Part shown: one piece after another, positions 8,554 to 16,303 of the stretch
How positions within the stretch are numbered: position 1 is the first letter of the stretch
How the letters are laid out: the number at the start of each line of letters is the position of its first letter
Assembly: GCA_963777565.1 (NCBI GenBank)
Contig: CAVZQZ010000009.1
Span: forward strand, 434,001-498,000
DNA length: 64,000 bases
DNA from: CALMEC01 sp963777565
GTDB lineage: Bacteria > Actinomycetota > Thermoleophilia > Miltoncostaeales > Miltoncostaeaceae
Direction of reading: 5' to 3'
Notes under the pieces: model-generated
Told to the model about the DNA's origin: nothing
Seen by the model: only the letters and a program-made list of their open reading frames with translations
The model's database searches: none
Program-made: the position numbers and the translations under genes

Positions 8554-9252
8554 GTGGATTCGGATCAAAGAGCTGCCCGGATTACAGGGATTCTCTTCCT
8601 TGCCACCTTCGTCACCTCGATCGGGGCGCTGGCCCTATTTCAACCTGTTCTCGACGACCCGGGCGGCTATATCGCGGGTGGCGGCTCCGACAACCGCATC
8701 TTGCTGGGAGTTCTCTTGGAGGCGCTCCTCATCATTGCGAACATCGGCACTGCCGTCGTGCTGTTCCCGATCCTCAAGCGGCAGAACGAGACGCTCGCTC
8801 TCGGCTATGTCACGGCTCGTATCCTCGAATGCACCTTCATCGCCATCGGCATCTTCGGCGTTCTTGCGGTCGTCACGCTGCGGCAGGATGCTCCAGGCGC
8901 GGATGCCGACCTCCCCTTCGTGCTCGCCGCGATCAAGGACTGGACGTTCCTGCTCGGACCAGGCTTCGTTGTCGGCTGGGGGAACGGGCTGATCCTCGGC
9001 TACTTGATGTACACATCGGGACTGGTGCCGCGGGGCATGGCCATGCTGGGACTCATCGGAGGTCCTCTCATCATCCTCTCGGGGATCGCCGTGCTGTTCG
9101 ACGTCTTCCAGTTTGGCGGCACGGGGCAGGCGATCGCGACAATCCCGGAGTTCCTCTGGGAACTGTCGCTTGGCATCTACCTCACTGTTTGGGGCTTCAG
9201 GCGGGATGCTCCGATTCTCGACTCGTCGCGCGCTGCGCCCGCGCCCGCGTGA
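8554..9252 (+). CDS. DUF4386 family membrane protein
   Basis: Predicted polytopic membrane protein of 232 aa in the DUF4386 family, function unknown. It begins VDSDQRAARITGILFLATFV, the characteristic AARITGxLxLxTF start, and has about six hydrophobic segments, among them LLIIANIGTAVVLFPILKR, FIAIGIFGVLAVVTL and LGLIGGPLIILSGIAVLF. The GTG at 8554 is favoured by a GAAGGAG ribosome-binding site seven bases upstream; the longer open frame before it is antisense to the hydrolase fragment. A perfect palindromic terminator follows the stop codon. It lies in island module 1. Confidence 0.85.
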   Translation: MDSDQRAARITGILFLATFVTSIGALALFQPVLDDPGGYIAGGGSDNRILLGVLLEALLIIANIGTAVVLFPILKRQNETLALGYVTARILECTFIAIGIFGVLAVVTLRQDAPGADADLPFVLAAIKDWTFLLGPGFVVGWGNGLILGYLMYTSGLVPRGMAMLGLIGGPLIILSGIAVLFDVFQFGGTGQAIATIPEFLWELSLGIYLTVWGFRRDAPILDSSRAAPAPA

Positions 9253-9260
9253 ACCGCATC

Positions 9261-9292
9261 CGGATTGGGGGGCGCTTGCGCCCCCCAATCCG
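9261..9292. terminator. Perfect 15-bp palindromic terminator
   Basis: CGGATTGGGGGGCGC (9261-9275), TT, then its exact complement to 9292. It sits between the convergent DUF4386 gene (stop at 9252) and the SnoaL-like gene (stop at 9345) and would serve both. There is no clear T tract, as is common in high-GC bacteria. Confidence 0.8.
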
Positions 9293-9344
9293 CCTGACGC
9301 CCGCGCGCAGCTATGCGCCCTTGCACCGGTCCTTCTGGACCCGT

Positions 9345-9740
9345 CTAGCTGCCCAACGCGTCGGCGACGACCGCTGTGTCCGTGAGCGCCTGGCCGCGGT
9401 AGGCCTTCCCCTCCCGCATCCTCCAAACGTGTACGAAGGGCACCTTGACGTCCGTGCCCGTGGCCTTGGCGCGGCCCGCCAGGTGACCGAGGACGACGAC
9501 CGTTTCGCCCTGCTCCACGAACTCGTCGGGCGAGAGCACCAGGTCCTCCCACCGGTCCCTCATCCCGCTGAACAGGCGAGCCACCTCCGCCTTGCCGCGA
9601 TGGGCACCCGCTCCCGGCATCCGGGAACTGTTCGGCCCCGCAAACTCGATGTCCGCCTCCCAGGTGCCGGCGACTGCCTCCATGTCGCCCCGGCCGAACG
9701 CCGCGTAGGCGCCCCGGATAATCTCGACGTTCTCGGCCAT
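9345..9740 (-). CDS. SnoaL-like (NTF2-fold) protein
   Basis: A 131-aa protein starting MAENVEIIRGAYAAFGRGDM, the usual opening of SnoaL-like/NTF2-fold proteins, with the family's RG-AEVARLFSG helix, a central EFVEQGETVVVLGHLAGR strand pair and FVHVWRMREGKA. Members range from polyketide cyclases to uncharacterised stress-linked proteins; nothing here fixes a substrate. The ATG at 9740 begins the conserved domain, although the frame stays open upstream to 10196. It converges with the DUF4386 gene. Confidence 0.8.
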   Translation of the reverse strand: MAENVEIIRGAYAAFGRGDMEAVAGTWEADIEFAGPNSSRMPGAGAHRGKAEVARLFSGMRDRWEDLVLSPDEFVEQGETVVVLGHLAGRAKATGTDVKVPFVHVWRMREGKAYRGQALTDTAVVADALGS

Positions 9741-10077
9741 CGCTTCCTCCCCGACTTCGCGGTGTTGCACCGCGCTGGCTGTCACACGGCGTCTGGTCCG
9801 AACAGGCGCCGGGACGGTGGACGCGACGCCGAGCGTTGCGTCCGAGAAGGCGATCTTCCGCGGGATGACCCTCTGTGTCAACCTCGCCCGAGACACTGCA
9901 GAGGCAGTAATACTCTCGCGCGGGCTTGCCGCTGGCATTCCGCAGTTCCTGCGCGAACGCACCCAGTGGTGCTCACGCTTCGTCACGGGCTGAGGGCAGC
10001 GGGTCGCATCGACGACTCGCGGTGGGGCGCGCCCGCGGAAGGCAGGCCGATGCGCGCGACGTTGTACCGTCGGGCGG
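9741..10077. other. Intergenic stretch without a recognisable gene
   Basis: A 337-bp divergent spacer between the SnoaL-like gene and mreB. Open frames cross it on both strands, but none resembles a protein I recognise and their composition is arginine-rich. It must hold the promoters of both neighbours. Confidence 0.5.
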
Positions 10078-11109
10078 ATGCCTCGCGCGCCAGACATGGC
10101 CGTCGACCTCGGCACCGCCAACACGCTGGTGTACGTGGCCGGGCGCGGCGTCGTCCTTTTCGAACCCTCGGTGGTGGCCATCGACGAGCGTACCAACGAG
10201 GTCTACGCGGTGGGCATCGAGGCCAAGCGCATGTTGGGGCGCACGCCGGCCCATATCACGGCCACGCGCCCGCTCAAGGATGGCGTGATCACCGACTTCG
10301 AGATCACCGAGCAGATGGTGCGCCACTTCATCCGCAAGGCGGACCCGCGCCGGCTCGCCCACCCGCGGGTGGTCGTCTGCGTGCCCTCGGGGCTGACGGG
10401 GGTGGAGCGGCGGGCGGTCGAGGAGGCCACCCGCCACGCCGGTGCGCGCCAGGCGTTCCTCATCGAGGAGCCGATGGCGGCGGCGATCGGGGCCGGGCTG
10501 CCCGTCGCCGAGCCGGCCGGCAGCCTGATCGTCGACGTCGGCGGGGGCACCAGCGAGATGGCGGTGATCTCGCTGGGGGGCATGGTGGCCTCGCGGTCGC
10601 TGCGCGTCGGGGGCGACGCGATGGACGAGGCCATCGTCGCTCACGTCCGGCGCGAGCACACGATGGCCATCGGCCTTCAGAGCGCCGAGGAGGTGAAGCT
10701 CGCCGTCGGCTCGGCCGCGCCGGTGCGCGACGATGCGCAGACTGAGATCCGGGGGCGGGACGTCATCAGCGGTCTGCCGAGGACTGTGCTCCTCACCGCG
10801 GCCGCGGTGCGCGTGGCGATCGCCGAACCGGTCCGTCAGATCGTCGAGGGACTCAAGGAGCTGCTCGAGCACACCCCGCCGGAGCTGGCCGCCGACGTCG
10901 TGGAGGTGGGCATCGTGCTCGCCGGCGGGGGCGCGCTCTTGGTTGGCCTGGACGAGCGGCTGCGCGAGGAGACCGGGCTCCCGGTCCAGGTTGCCGAGTC
11001 GCCCCTCACCTGCGTGGTGATCGGCGCCGGGCACTCGTTGGAGGAACTTGCGACGATCGCCAAGAGCGCCGGCGCGCCGACCCGCAGGAGACGGCGCCTG
11101 TTGCGCTGA
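10078..11109 (+). CDS. mreB: MreB/Mbl-type actin-like protein (island paralogue)
   Basis: Actin-like ATPase that in rod-shaped bacteria organises lateral wall synthesis at the membrane. All actin-fold motifs are present: phosphate-1 AVDLGTANTLVYVAGRG at about residues 8-24, connect-1 PSVVAIDERT, phosphate-2 LIVDVGGGTSEMAVISLGG, the adenosine motif VLAGGGALLVGLDERL, and EEPMAAAIGAGLPV. At 343 aa it is full length and undamaged. Normally mreB is followed by mreC and mreD; here it stands alone inside island module 1, 220 bp from an att-like repeat, so I infer a second copy or a horizontally moved one. An alternative start is the ATG at 10096. Confidence 0.9.
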   Translation: MPRAPDMAVDLGTANTLVYVAGRGVVLFEPSVVAIDERTNEVYAVGIEAKRMLGRTPAHITATRPLKDGVITDFEITEQMVRHFIRKADPRRLAHPRVVVCVPSGLTGVERRAVEEATRHAGARQAFLIEEPMAAAIGAGLPVAEPAGSLIVDVGGGTSEMAVISLGGMVASRSLRVGGDAMDEAIVAHVRREHTMAIGLQSAEEVKLAVGSAAPVRDDAQTEIRGRDVISGLPRTVLLTAAAVRVAIAEPVRQIVEGLKELLEHTPPELAADVVEVGIVLAGGGALLVGLDERLREETGLPVQVAESPLTCVVIGAGHSLEELATIAKSAGAPTRRRRRLLR

Positions 11110-11118
11110 ACCCACTCC

Positions 11119-11151
11119 CAGCGGGGCCGCGACCACTGCTGGGAATCGGGC
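11119..11151. repeat. Dispersed 33-bp repeat, copy A1
   Basis: Bases 11119-11151 match 17433-17464 over 31 positions, with one mismatch and one single-base gap. Both copies follow the 3' end of a gene (mreB and the Vps62-like gene). The copy here also contains a small inverted repeat, CCCAGC...GCTGGG (11117-11143). Function unknown; possibly a remnant of an inserted element. Confidence 0.6.
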
Positions 11152-11247
11152 AGGGCCCACCTGTTGGAAGCAATCCCTGCGTTTTCTCATCCGGAAGGCT
11201 TGGGCGCCATGGCACATCCATGGCACATTCGTCGCAGAGTCACGCTG

Positions 11248-11318
11248 TACGGGACGGAACGAGGATCGACCTTGATCCCATGCCCGAAAGAAATCTCGTT
11301 CCGTTCCGTCCCGTATCG
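11248..11318. repeat. Inverted repeat just before att copy 2
   Basis: TACGGGACGGAACGAG near 11248 is the complement of CTCGTTCCG plus TTCCGTCCCGTA near 11298-11318, the right arm having one extra TTCCG unit. The arms are separated by about 34 bases. The end lies 13 bp before the exact tRNA-Gly repeat, a position where arm-type recombinase sites or an attachment-linked terminator could be. Confidence 0.6.
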
Positions 11319-11331
11319 CCGTTGATTCACA

Positions 11332-11373
11332 CTTCCAAGCTGAGGGTCGCGGGTTCGAGTCCCGTCTCCCGCT
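11332..11373 (+). repeat. att-like repeat, copy 2 (tRNA-Gly 3' end)
   Basis: Forty-two bases identical to 7418-7459, covering the anticodon loop to the discriminator base of tRNA-Gly(TCC). There is no 5' half of a tRNA in front, so it is not a gene. It separates module 1 from the recombinase module and is best explained as an attachment-site duplication. Confidence 0.85.
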
Positions 11374-11476
11374 CTCACTCTTCTGGTAATCGGTCTTTTC
11401 ACGGCGAGCTGACGAGCCGCAGGTCCCGCTCGGGGCGGGTTGTGCAACTCCTGGCGGGCCGCCGAGATCGAGTCGA

Positions 11477-12130
11477 CTACCGGGAGGGCCGGGCGAGCCG
11501 GGCCACGCCGAACATGTGCCGATAGGTCGACCACACGAGTTGCCCGGATGCGTGACCCATCGCCCCCGCGACGAGCAACGGGTCCCGCCCGTCGTGGATC
11601 ACGAGGCTCGCGAAGCTCTGGCGCATGTCGTAGGGTGGGACGGTCGATACCCGCTCGCCCCCCGTGGCGGGTGACTTCCCGGTGGAACCCGGCGGCGATG
11701 GCGGCCGGGTTCCACAAACGGTTGCGCCAGTTCCCCAATGCGGGAACCCGCGACTCCGCGACGATGCGATCAGGGTATCGCCGTGGTCCCGAGGGTGTGC
11801 AGCGGCGATGTCATCGGCCAACAGTTCGACGATCTTCACCGACCGGCGGGCGCCCGTCTTGCTGCCCTTCAACTCGCCGCAGGTGAACGCCGGTCGACGA
11901 CGATCACCCCCGTCGCGAGGTTCGACCAGCCGGAGCGGCACGACCTCCTCCGGGCGCAAGCCGGCGTACCCCATGAGGGCGTCAAGGGGGCGTGGGCATC
12001 GCGGCGCGTATCCGTTCGGACCCGTGGGGAGTGAGGGTCTGCGGGCGAGCAGGTACCGCGTCGCGAGCCGACGCCGGCGGCGACGAAAAGGTCATGGAGA
12101 ACTCGGGGCACGCCTTGACCCCGGTTCGCC
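11477..12130 (-). pseudogene. Tyrosine recombinase/integrase remnant, frameshifted
   Basis: Site-specific recombinase of the phage-integrase family. Minus-strand pieces in order: RPQTLTPHGSERIRAAMPTP in one frame, then DALMGYAGLRPEEVVPLRLV (catalytic Arg I in GLRP) and ELKGSKTGARRSVKIVELL in a second, NWRNRLWNPAAIAAGFHR in a third, and back to PYDMRQSFASLVIHDGRDPL (Arg II), VAGAMGHAS (His) and STYRHMFGVARLARPSR (nucleophile Tyr). All core catalytic residues can be seen, though the first His of HxxR is Tyr. At least three frameshifts split it, and the N-terminal core-binding domain is missing. Its place directly downstream of an att-like repeat fits integration at tRNA-Gly. Confidence 0.8.
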
Positions 12131-12160
12131 CGACCCGCCACGAGCTATCCTCACTGGTCG

Positions 12161-12538
12161 ATGACGACAGAACGACACGAGAAGACAGCCGGTCCCGTGG
12201 GCTCACCGAGGAATTCGACCCTCCGTCGGATCCTGACCGTACGCAACTTCGCTGTGTTCAGCGTCATCCATTCAGTGCTGTTCACGGGGCTCATGGTCTG
12301 TGCCTTCGCGCTCGGCAAACCACAGCCGGCGACGTTCTTCTTCGGCTTCACGCACGGCGTCTTGTACATGGTGATGGCCGCGGCGTGCGTCGCCGCCGCG
12401 CGTCTTCGGATCGTGCCCGTGACGACAGCTCTCGTCGTGGTCATCGTCGGCCTGTTCGGCCCGTACTTCGGGGCATATGAGTTCCTGCGCGAGGAGCGTA
12501 CGCGTCCGAACGAGCGGTCGCAGCCTGACGCCGGGTAG
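12161..12538 (+). CDS. Small DUF3817-like membrane protein
   Basis: A 125-aa protein with three hydrophobic segments: FAVFSVIHSVLFTGLMVCAF, then THGVLYMVMAAACVAAARL, then VTTALVVVIVGLFGPYFGA, after a charged N-terminus. The WAHGVLF-like segment (FTHGVLYMV) suggests the DUF3817 integral membrane family; I hold this loosely. The ATG at 12161 is the only good start. It is divergent from the recombinase remnant and is the only intact gene of module 2. Confidence 0.65.
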   Translation: MTTERHEKTAGPVGSPRNSTLRRILTVRNFAVFSVIHSVLFTGLMVCAFALGKPQPATFFFGFTHGVLYMVMAAACVAAARLRIVPVTTALVVVIVGLFGPYFGAYEFLREERTRPNERSQPDAG

Positions 12539-12625
12539 CGGTCGGACGCCGCATCGAGTGCGAGCGCCTGGCGACGAGAACGGGCGTCACCTTCGGCTCG
12601 CCGCTGTGCAACCGGTGTGCAACTC

Positions 12626-12655
12626 GCACCGGGAAGACGGGGAACGGATGCGGGA
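12626..12655. repeat. Dispersed ~28-bp repeat, copy B1
   Basis: CACCGGGAAGACGGGG followed after a short gap by ATGCGGG recurs at 24353-24378 with a two-base gap. Upstream of both copies lies a GTGCAACTCGCAC-like or GTGCGCAGCTCCCAC-like stretch. It forms one arm of an imperfect inverted repeat whose other arm (about 12688-12710) abuts att copy 3. Confidence 0.5.
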
Positions 12656-12713
12656 GGAGCGGGGGCCGGACACGCTTGGATCCGCCGTCTCCGTTCCCGC
12701 ATCTTCCCGTCTG

Positions 12714-12761
12714 GTCAGCCTTCCAAGCTGAGGGTCGCGGGTTCGAGTCCCGTCTTTCGCT
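12714..12761 (+). repeat. att-like repeat, copy 3 (tRNA-Gly 3' end)
   Basis: Forty-eight bases with 46 identical to 7412-7459; the two changes (CC to TT) fall in the acceptor 3' strand and would spoil pairing, as expected for a copy no longer under tRNA selection. It and copy 2 are both followed by CTCAC. It marks the distal edge of module 2. Confidence 0.85.
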
Positions 12762-12846
12762 CTCACCCACGGTGAGCAGGTGACACCAGGGCGAGCATCC
12801 GGTGAACATCGGGTTCGCCCGACAGGATCCGACCGGCGGCGAACGC

Positions 12847-14247
12847 CTAGATCGAGGCGCGCGTGTAGCCCTTCTTGGTGGCGGTGGCGTGCCGGGAGCA
12901 GCGGGCGGTGAGGGTGACGCGACCGTTCCGCGCCGTGAGCCGCGCCAGCGAGCCGACGCGCACGAGGGCACCGGCAACGGGTGCGCCGGCGTCGTGCACG
13001 CGGTAGGTCACCCTGCAGCGGCCATCGGCCCTGCGTGCCAGGCGGTCGCGAACGAGCGTGAGCCCCGGCAGGACGACCGTGTGACGGAGGCTGTTCGAGC
13101 CACCCGCCGAGAACTGCCCGACGACGTCGAGGTGGTCCGCGGTGGCCGAGGCCTCGAACGACCCGATCGTCCAACCGCCCGGCGAGAGCACGCGCACGGG
13201 CGCGCCGAAGACCGATGCCTTCCGGTTGGACCTGCGGACGACGATCACCTGCTTCCCCCCCGCACTGCGGATCCACCCGACCCAGATCCGTCCGTCGGGG
13301 GCTGCGGCGAGCTGCGGCTCGCTGTGGGTGACCGCCGGCTCGGAGATCGCGGTGAGCGTCGACGTGCCGAGACGCCAGACGAGAACCTGGCTGAGCGTCG
13401 GGTATCCGGCCGAGCCCGCCACGTAGACGCCGCTACCGGCGCCCGCGACGATCGGCGTGCGGCGGCTCACCTCGGTCTGCAGGACGCATGTCGAGTACAG
13501 CGCGCCGCCGAACCGGGTTGCGGAGCCGGCCAGCAGCATCTGCGCGCCGACCGGTGACCCGGTGCCCGGGTCGACCTGCTGCACGTACGTACCGCCGCCG
13601 CTCCCCCCGAATCCGCACCACGCGACGAAGACGCGGCCGGCTGCGTCCCGGACCACGTTCGGGCTGCCGTCGGTGAGGCCGCTCGAGTAGACCGTCAACG
13701 GGACGTTCGGCGTCAGACCGGGCCGCCCGACCACGCGCGAGAGCGACTGGAACACCTGGAACGCCTGGTCGCCCCCGACCGCCGAGACGACGCCGTAGGT
13801 CGCGTCGAGTTGGGTGGGGGCGGACCACCCCTGCCCCACCTGGGTGGCGGTCTGCAGGCCGAGGGGGCTGCCGGTGCTCACCGTCTGCTGGCCGCCGAAG
13901 AACACGCGAAGGCCGCCTGTCTTCTCGTCGGTGAAGGCGGCGTCCCCGAGGTCGACCCAGTGGTCGGCGATCGTCGAGGCGCCGGGCTGCAGCGCCCCCG
14001 CGAGGGAGAACCGCCGCTCGGACAGCGTCGCGTCCAACGGGCCGTTGGCGTGTACCCACGCCACGTGCAGCACCCCGTCCGGCGAGCGGTGCAGCCCCGG
14101 ATCGTCAGAGGTGCCCGGCTCCCCGGGTCCGGCCGGGGCGAGCAGCTCCCAGGTACCCGGCGCCACCGCGCCGGCCATCGGCGCGGCCGCCAGCAGCCCG
14201 ATCGCTACACCGAGGATGACCTTCGGTTTCGCAAACTGACGTCCCAT
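12847..14247 (-). CDS. Exported beta-propeller-like protein
   Basis: A 466-aa protein with an N-terminal signal peptide (MGRQFAKPKVILGVAIGLLA followed by an Ala-rich cleavage region). The body has repeated short strands ending in sequence such as SPDGVLHVAWVHANG, DAAGRVFVAWCGFGG and APDGRIWVGWIRSAGG, the DGxxxVxW pattern of sialidase/BNR-like propeller blades, and a C-terminal Ig-like part (VTYRVHDAGAPVAGALVRVG). Catalytic residues are not evident. The ATG at 14247 has a GGGAGG sequence ahead of it. Probably a surface-exposed or secreted protein of unknown role; no operon partner is visible. Confidence 0.7.
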   Translation of the reverse strand: MGRQFAKPKVILGVAIGLLAAAPMAGAVAPGTWELLAPAGPGEPGTSDDPGLHRSPDGVLHVAWVHANGPLDATLSERRFSLAGALQPGASTIADHWVDLGDAAFTDEKTGGLRVFFGGQQTVSTGSPLGLQTATQVGQGWSAPTQLDATYGVVSAVGGDQAFQVFQSLSRVVGRPGLTPNVPLTVYSSGLTDGSPNVVRDAAGRVFVAWCGFGGSGGGTYVQQVDPGTGSPVGAQMLLAGSATRFGGALYSTCVLQTEVSRRTPIVAGAGSGVYVAGSAGYPTLSQVLVWRLGTSTLTAISEPAVTHSEPQLAAAPDGRIWVGWIRSAGGKQVIVVRRSNRKASVFGAPVRVLSPGGWTIGSFEASATADHLDVVGQFSAGGSNSLRHTVVLPGLTLVRDRLARRADGRCRVTYRVHDAGAPVAGALVRVGSLARLTARNGRVTLTARCSRHATATKKGYTRASI

Positions 14248-14508
14248 CGGAGGCCTCCCGCGACGCTCGGCATGGACCAGGCACCGGGACTCTCTCACAC
14301 AGGCCCGCGTCGGGAGCGAGCGCGATGCCGGTGCCTCGGGGTGGTGACGTCACTGCCCGTACGCCGGGCCGACAAGGCGCCCGGGGAGCGACGTCTCAGA
14401 CCCGACGGAGGTTTCGCAGGCCCCGGAGGTCTGAGCCGGCCCCGGTCGCCGCGTACCCCGCCGCCCCCCCGACCCTCTCGCCGTCTTCGAACACCCCTGG
14501 GGCGAGGG

Positions 14509-15627
14509 TCAAGAGGGCGTCGTGTCCCAGGGAGGCGGAGCCCGGTCGAATCCTGGATCAGTCGTGCGCCGACCGCGGCGGAGCCTTGCGACGACCCTCG
14601 GCCGGGACTCGGTCTCTCGGCCGGGTGGGCAGTCAGAGTCGGCGCGGGGAGGCGCCGAGCCCGACAACCGCAGCCGCCGTTTCCTCCAGTCACGCTCGCA
14701 CCAGGCGACGCCGGCCATCACGAGCGCGACGTAGAGCCACCCCAGAAGCACGTCGGCGGCGTAATGCTCGCCCGCGTAGACGAGCGCGAAGCCCATCGCC
14801 AGGGGGTAGGCCGCAAGGACGACCCTTATCAGCCGTCGCGCCCGGCGCCAGAAGAACGCGCAGATGAACAGGGCGAAGGCCGCGTGCAGGGACGGCATGG
14901 CGGCGACCTGGTTGACGATGCCCTGCCCCTTCTCGAGCAAGGTGGCGGCGCCGTCGAGCCCGAGGGCGTTCCAGCCCTTGCCGCTCACCCGGCTGACCGG
15001 GTCGATCTCTCCGCGGGCCGCGGCCATCCACGGCGGCGCGGCAGGAAAGAGCACGTACGTCGCGAGCCCGGCGAAGGTCAGGGCCAGAAACCTGCGGACG
15101 AAGGCGCCCCAGCGCGCACGGTCACGGGCCCACAGCACCGCAGCGATCACGTAGACGGCGAAGAAGTGCGTGTTGTAGACGAGGGTCGTGCCGACGTCGT
15201 ACCAGTGCACCGCACCCCGGTCGAGCAGGGCTTCCTGCAGCCGTACCGTCGGTATCTGGCCCAGGCCCAGGACGCGGTCGACGTAGATCATCTCGTTCAC
15301 ATGGAGGGGCATGCCCAGCGTGTCGGCCAGACCGCGCGTGTAGTCGTAGAGGACCAGGAGGAGGGCAAACGGAAGCCAATCGCGCACAAGCCAGGCGACC
15401 TCGATGAAGGGGCGCCCGATGCACACGAGGGCGAGGGCTCCGCATGCCCACAGGAGCACCTGCTCCCGGTCGAACGGCACGCCGTTCCACGCGAACATGA
15501 CGATTGCGGACGCGGCGTACGCCAGGAGGAGCGCCCAGCGGATTGCCGCCACCGCACGCGGGTCGCGCCATCCCGTCCCTCGCGTCCGTAGCGATGGGCG
15601 TGGAGTGCTGACTGGCGAGGTCGTCAC
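14509..15627 (-). CDS. PAP2 / inositol phosphorylceramide synthase-like membrane protein
   Basis: Polytopic membrane protein of up to 372 aa with the PAP2 phosphatase/transferase signature: NQVAAMPSLHAAFALFICAF (motif with SLH) and YAGEHYAADVLLGWLYVALV (the H-x3-D motif). N-terminal hydrophobic segments include WALLLAYAASAIVMFAW and LPFALLLVLYDYTRGLAD. The YDYTRG...GMPLHV segment is usual in the inositolphosphotransferase-like subgroup. The GTG at 15627 is a tentative start without a good ribosome-binding site; the frame is open to 16038, but that part is arginine-rich and unconvincing. The C-terminal about 60 residues are also low-complexity and charged. Confidence 0.75.
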   Translation of the reverse strand: MTTSPVSTPRPSLRTRGTGWRDPRAVAAIRWALLLAYAASAIVMFAWNGVPFDREQVLLWACGALALVCIGRPFIEVAWLVRDWLPFALLLVLYDYTRGLADTLGMPLHVNEMIYVDRVLGLGQIPTVRLQEALLDRGAVHWYDVGTTLVYNTHFFAVYVIAAVLWARDRARWGAFVRRFLALTFAGLATYVLFPAAPPWMAAARGEIDPVSRVSGKGWNALGLDGAATLLEKGQGIVNQVAAMPSLHAAFALFICAFFWRRARRLIRVVLAAYPLAMGFALVYAGEHYAADVLLGWLYVALVMAGVAWCERDWRKRRLRLSGSAPPRADSDCPPGRETESRPRVVARLRRGRRTTDPGFDRAPPPWDTTPS

Positions 15628-16083
15628 GGTCCGGTCAAGGATACGTGCGAACCAGCTGCCGGTCGTCGCGGGCGGCGCGTGCGACGACGGTAGAGCGTGG
15701 GTCGGAGTATGGGGGTGACGATCCGCCTGCTCGCAACCGGCGCGAAGCTGACCGAGCGCTGCTGGCTCGTGAAGATCCGGACGAGCCGGACGGGTGATCA
15801 CGCGCCGCAGGACGCAAGGAGGCGGCAGCCCAAGCCGCGGCGTCCGAGTCTGGGCGTCAGTGGCGGGGGACCTCAGGACCCACATCTCCTGGACGCCGAT
15901 CGGCGACGTCCTGCGATCTGATCTGATCCGGGATTGACTGGGTCGTACTCGGTCCACTCCCGGCTCCCGCGTTGCGGGAACCGCCTGCATGTCGGCTCGC
16001 TTCACACCCCACCGGACACCGTGCCGCGCGGCATGCAAATCGTCCTGATCGCGAGCGTCAGCACCTCGCCGATCGTCCTCCCC
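15628..16083. other. Intergenic stretch, no gene recognised
   Basis: About 450 bp between the PAP2 gene and an SRPBCC remnant. Short arginine-rich open frames occur on both strands, none of them protein-like. It may include decayed sequence from the same event that left the SRPBCC stub. Confidence 0.45.
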
Positions 16084-16230
16084 TCAGCTTCGTGAGCTGG
16101 CGGCGATTGCGTCCAGCACGCGGTTGAGCGTGCGCTTCGACATCAACGAGATCAGCCACCCCGTGCCCGGCACGACCGGCCGGAACTGAACGTCCCACGC
16201 AACCTGGGTGCCGCCGCCCGGTGCCATCAT
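16084..16230 (-). pseudogene. SRPBCC (polyketide cyclase/START-like) C-terminal stub
   Basis: A 48-codon minus-strand frame, MMAPGGGTQVAWDVQFRPVV followed by PGTGWLISLMSKRTLNRVLD and AIAASSRS, ending at a TGA at 16084. The GGTxVxWxVEFRP strand, the PGTGWL turn and the C-terminal helix with RxLDAIA are the last third of SRPBCC-fold proteins. The first two-thirds are missing, with the upstream gene in the opposite orientation beginning 74 bp away. Too short to fold alone, so I call it a remnant. Confidence 0.5.
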
Positions 16231-16303
16231 CTTCGGTCCTCTCTGGACGCCTGGCCGCGTGCGTGGGACGCTGGCTCCTCGTCATCTCAACGAAGGTTCA
16301 AAC

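Larger units (their letters stand above)
7412..12761. mobile_element. Tandem att-flanked island remnant at tRNA-Gly
   Basis: Region bounded by the 3' half of tRNA-Gly(TCC) and two downstream copies of it, which split it into two modules. Module 1 (7460-11331) has a truncated vsr, a truncated hydrolase, DUF4386, SnoaL-like and mreB genes. Module 2 (11374-12713) has a frameshifted tyrosine recombinase and a small membrane protein. Tyrosine recombinases commonly integrate into tRNA 3' ends and re-create the end at one junction, so repeated 3' ends are expected after successive insertions. The recombinase is broken, so the island looks immobile now. Boundaries are inferred from the repeats, not from comparison with an empty site. 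Confidence 0.7.

Noticed and set aside
7662..10745. A 1,027-codon plus-strand open frame
   Set aside because: It crosses the hydrolase remnant, the DUF4386, SnoaL-like and mreB genes in a different frame, is arginine- and proline-rich and resembles no protein; a GC-rich shadow frame.
11332..11373. Second tRNA-Gly gene
   Set aside because: Only the 3' half is present; acceptor 5' strand and D arm are missing, so it cannot fold as a tRNA.
11187..11738. Open frame containing DGTRTRDPQLG
   Set aside because: This peptide is the translation of a tRNA 3' end (here att copy 2) and is a common false annotation; only the recombinase-like piece NWRNRLWNPAAIAAGFHR in it is real.
12587..13276. Minus-strand frame with DGTRTRDPQLG
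   Set aside because: Same artefact, produced by att copy 3, running on into the propeller gene out of frame.
14248..14508. Possible small gene between the propeller and PAP2 genes
   Set aside because: Frames here are arginine-rich and without family resemblance or ribosome-binding site; treated as intergenic.
13810..15591. A 593-codon plus-strand frame
   Set aside because: Lies antisense to the propeller and PAP2 genes; arginine/proline-rich and unconvincing.
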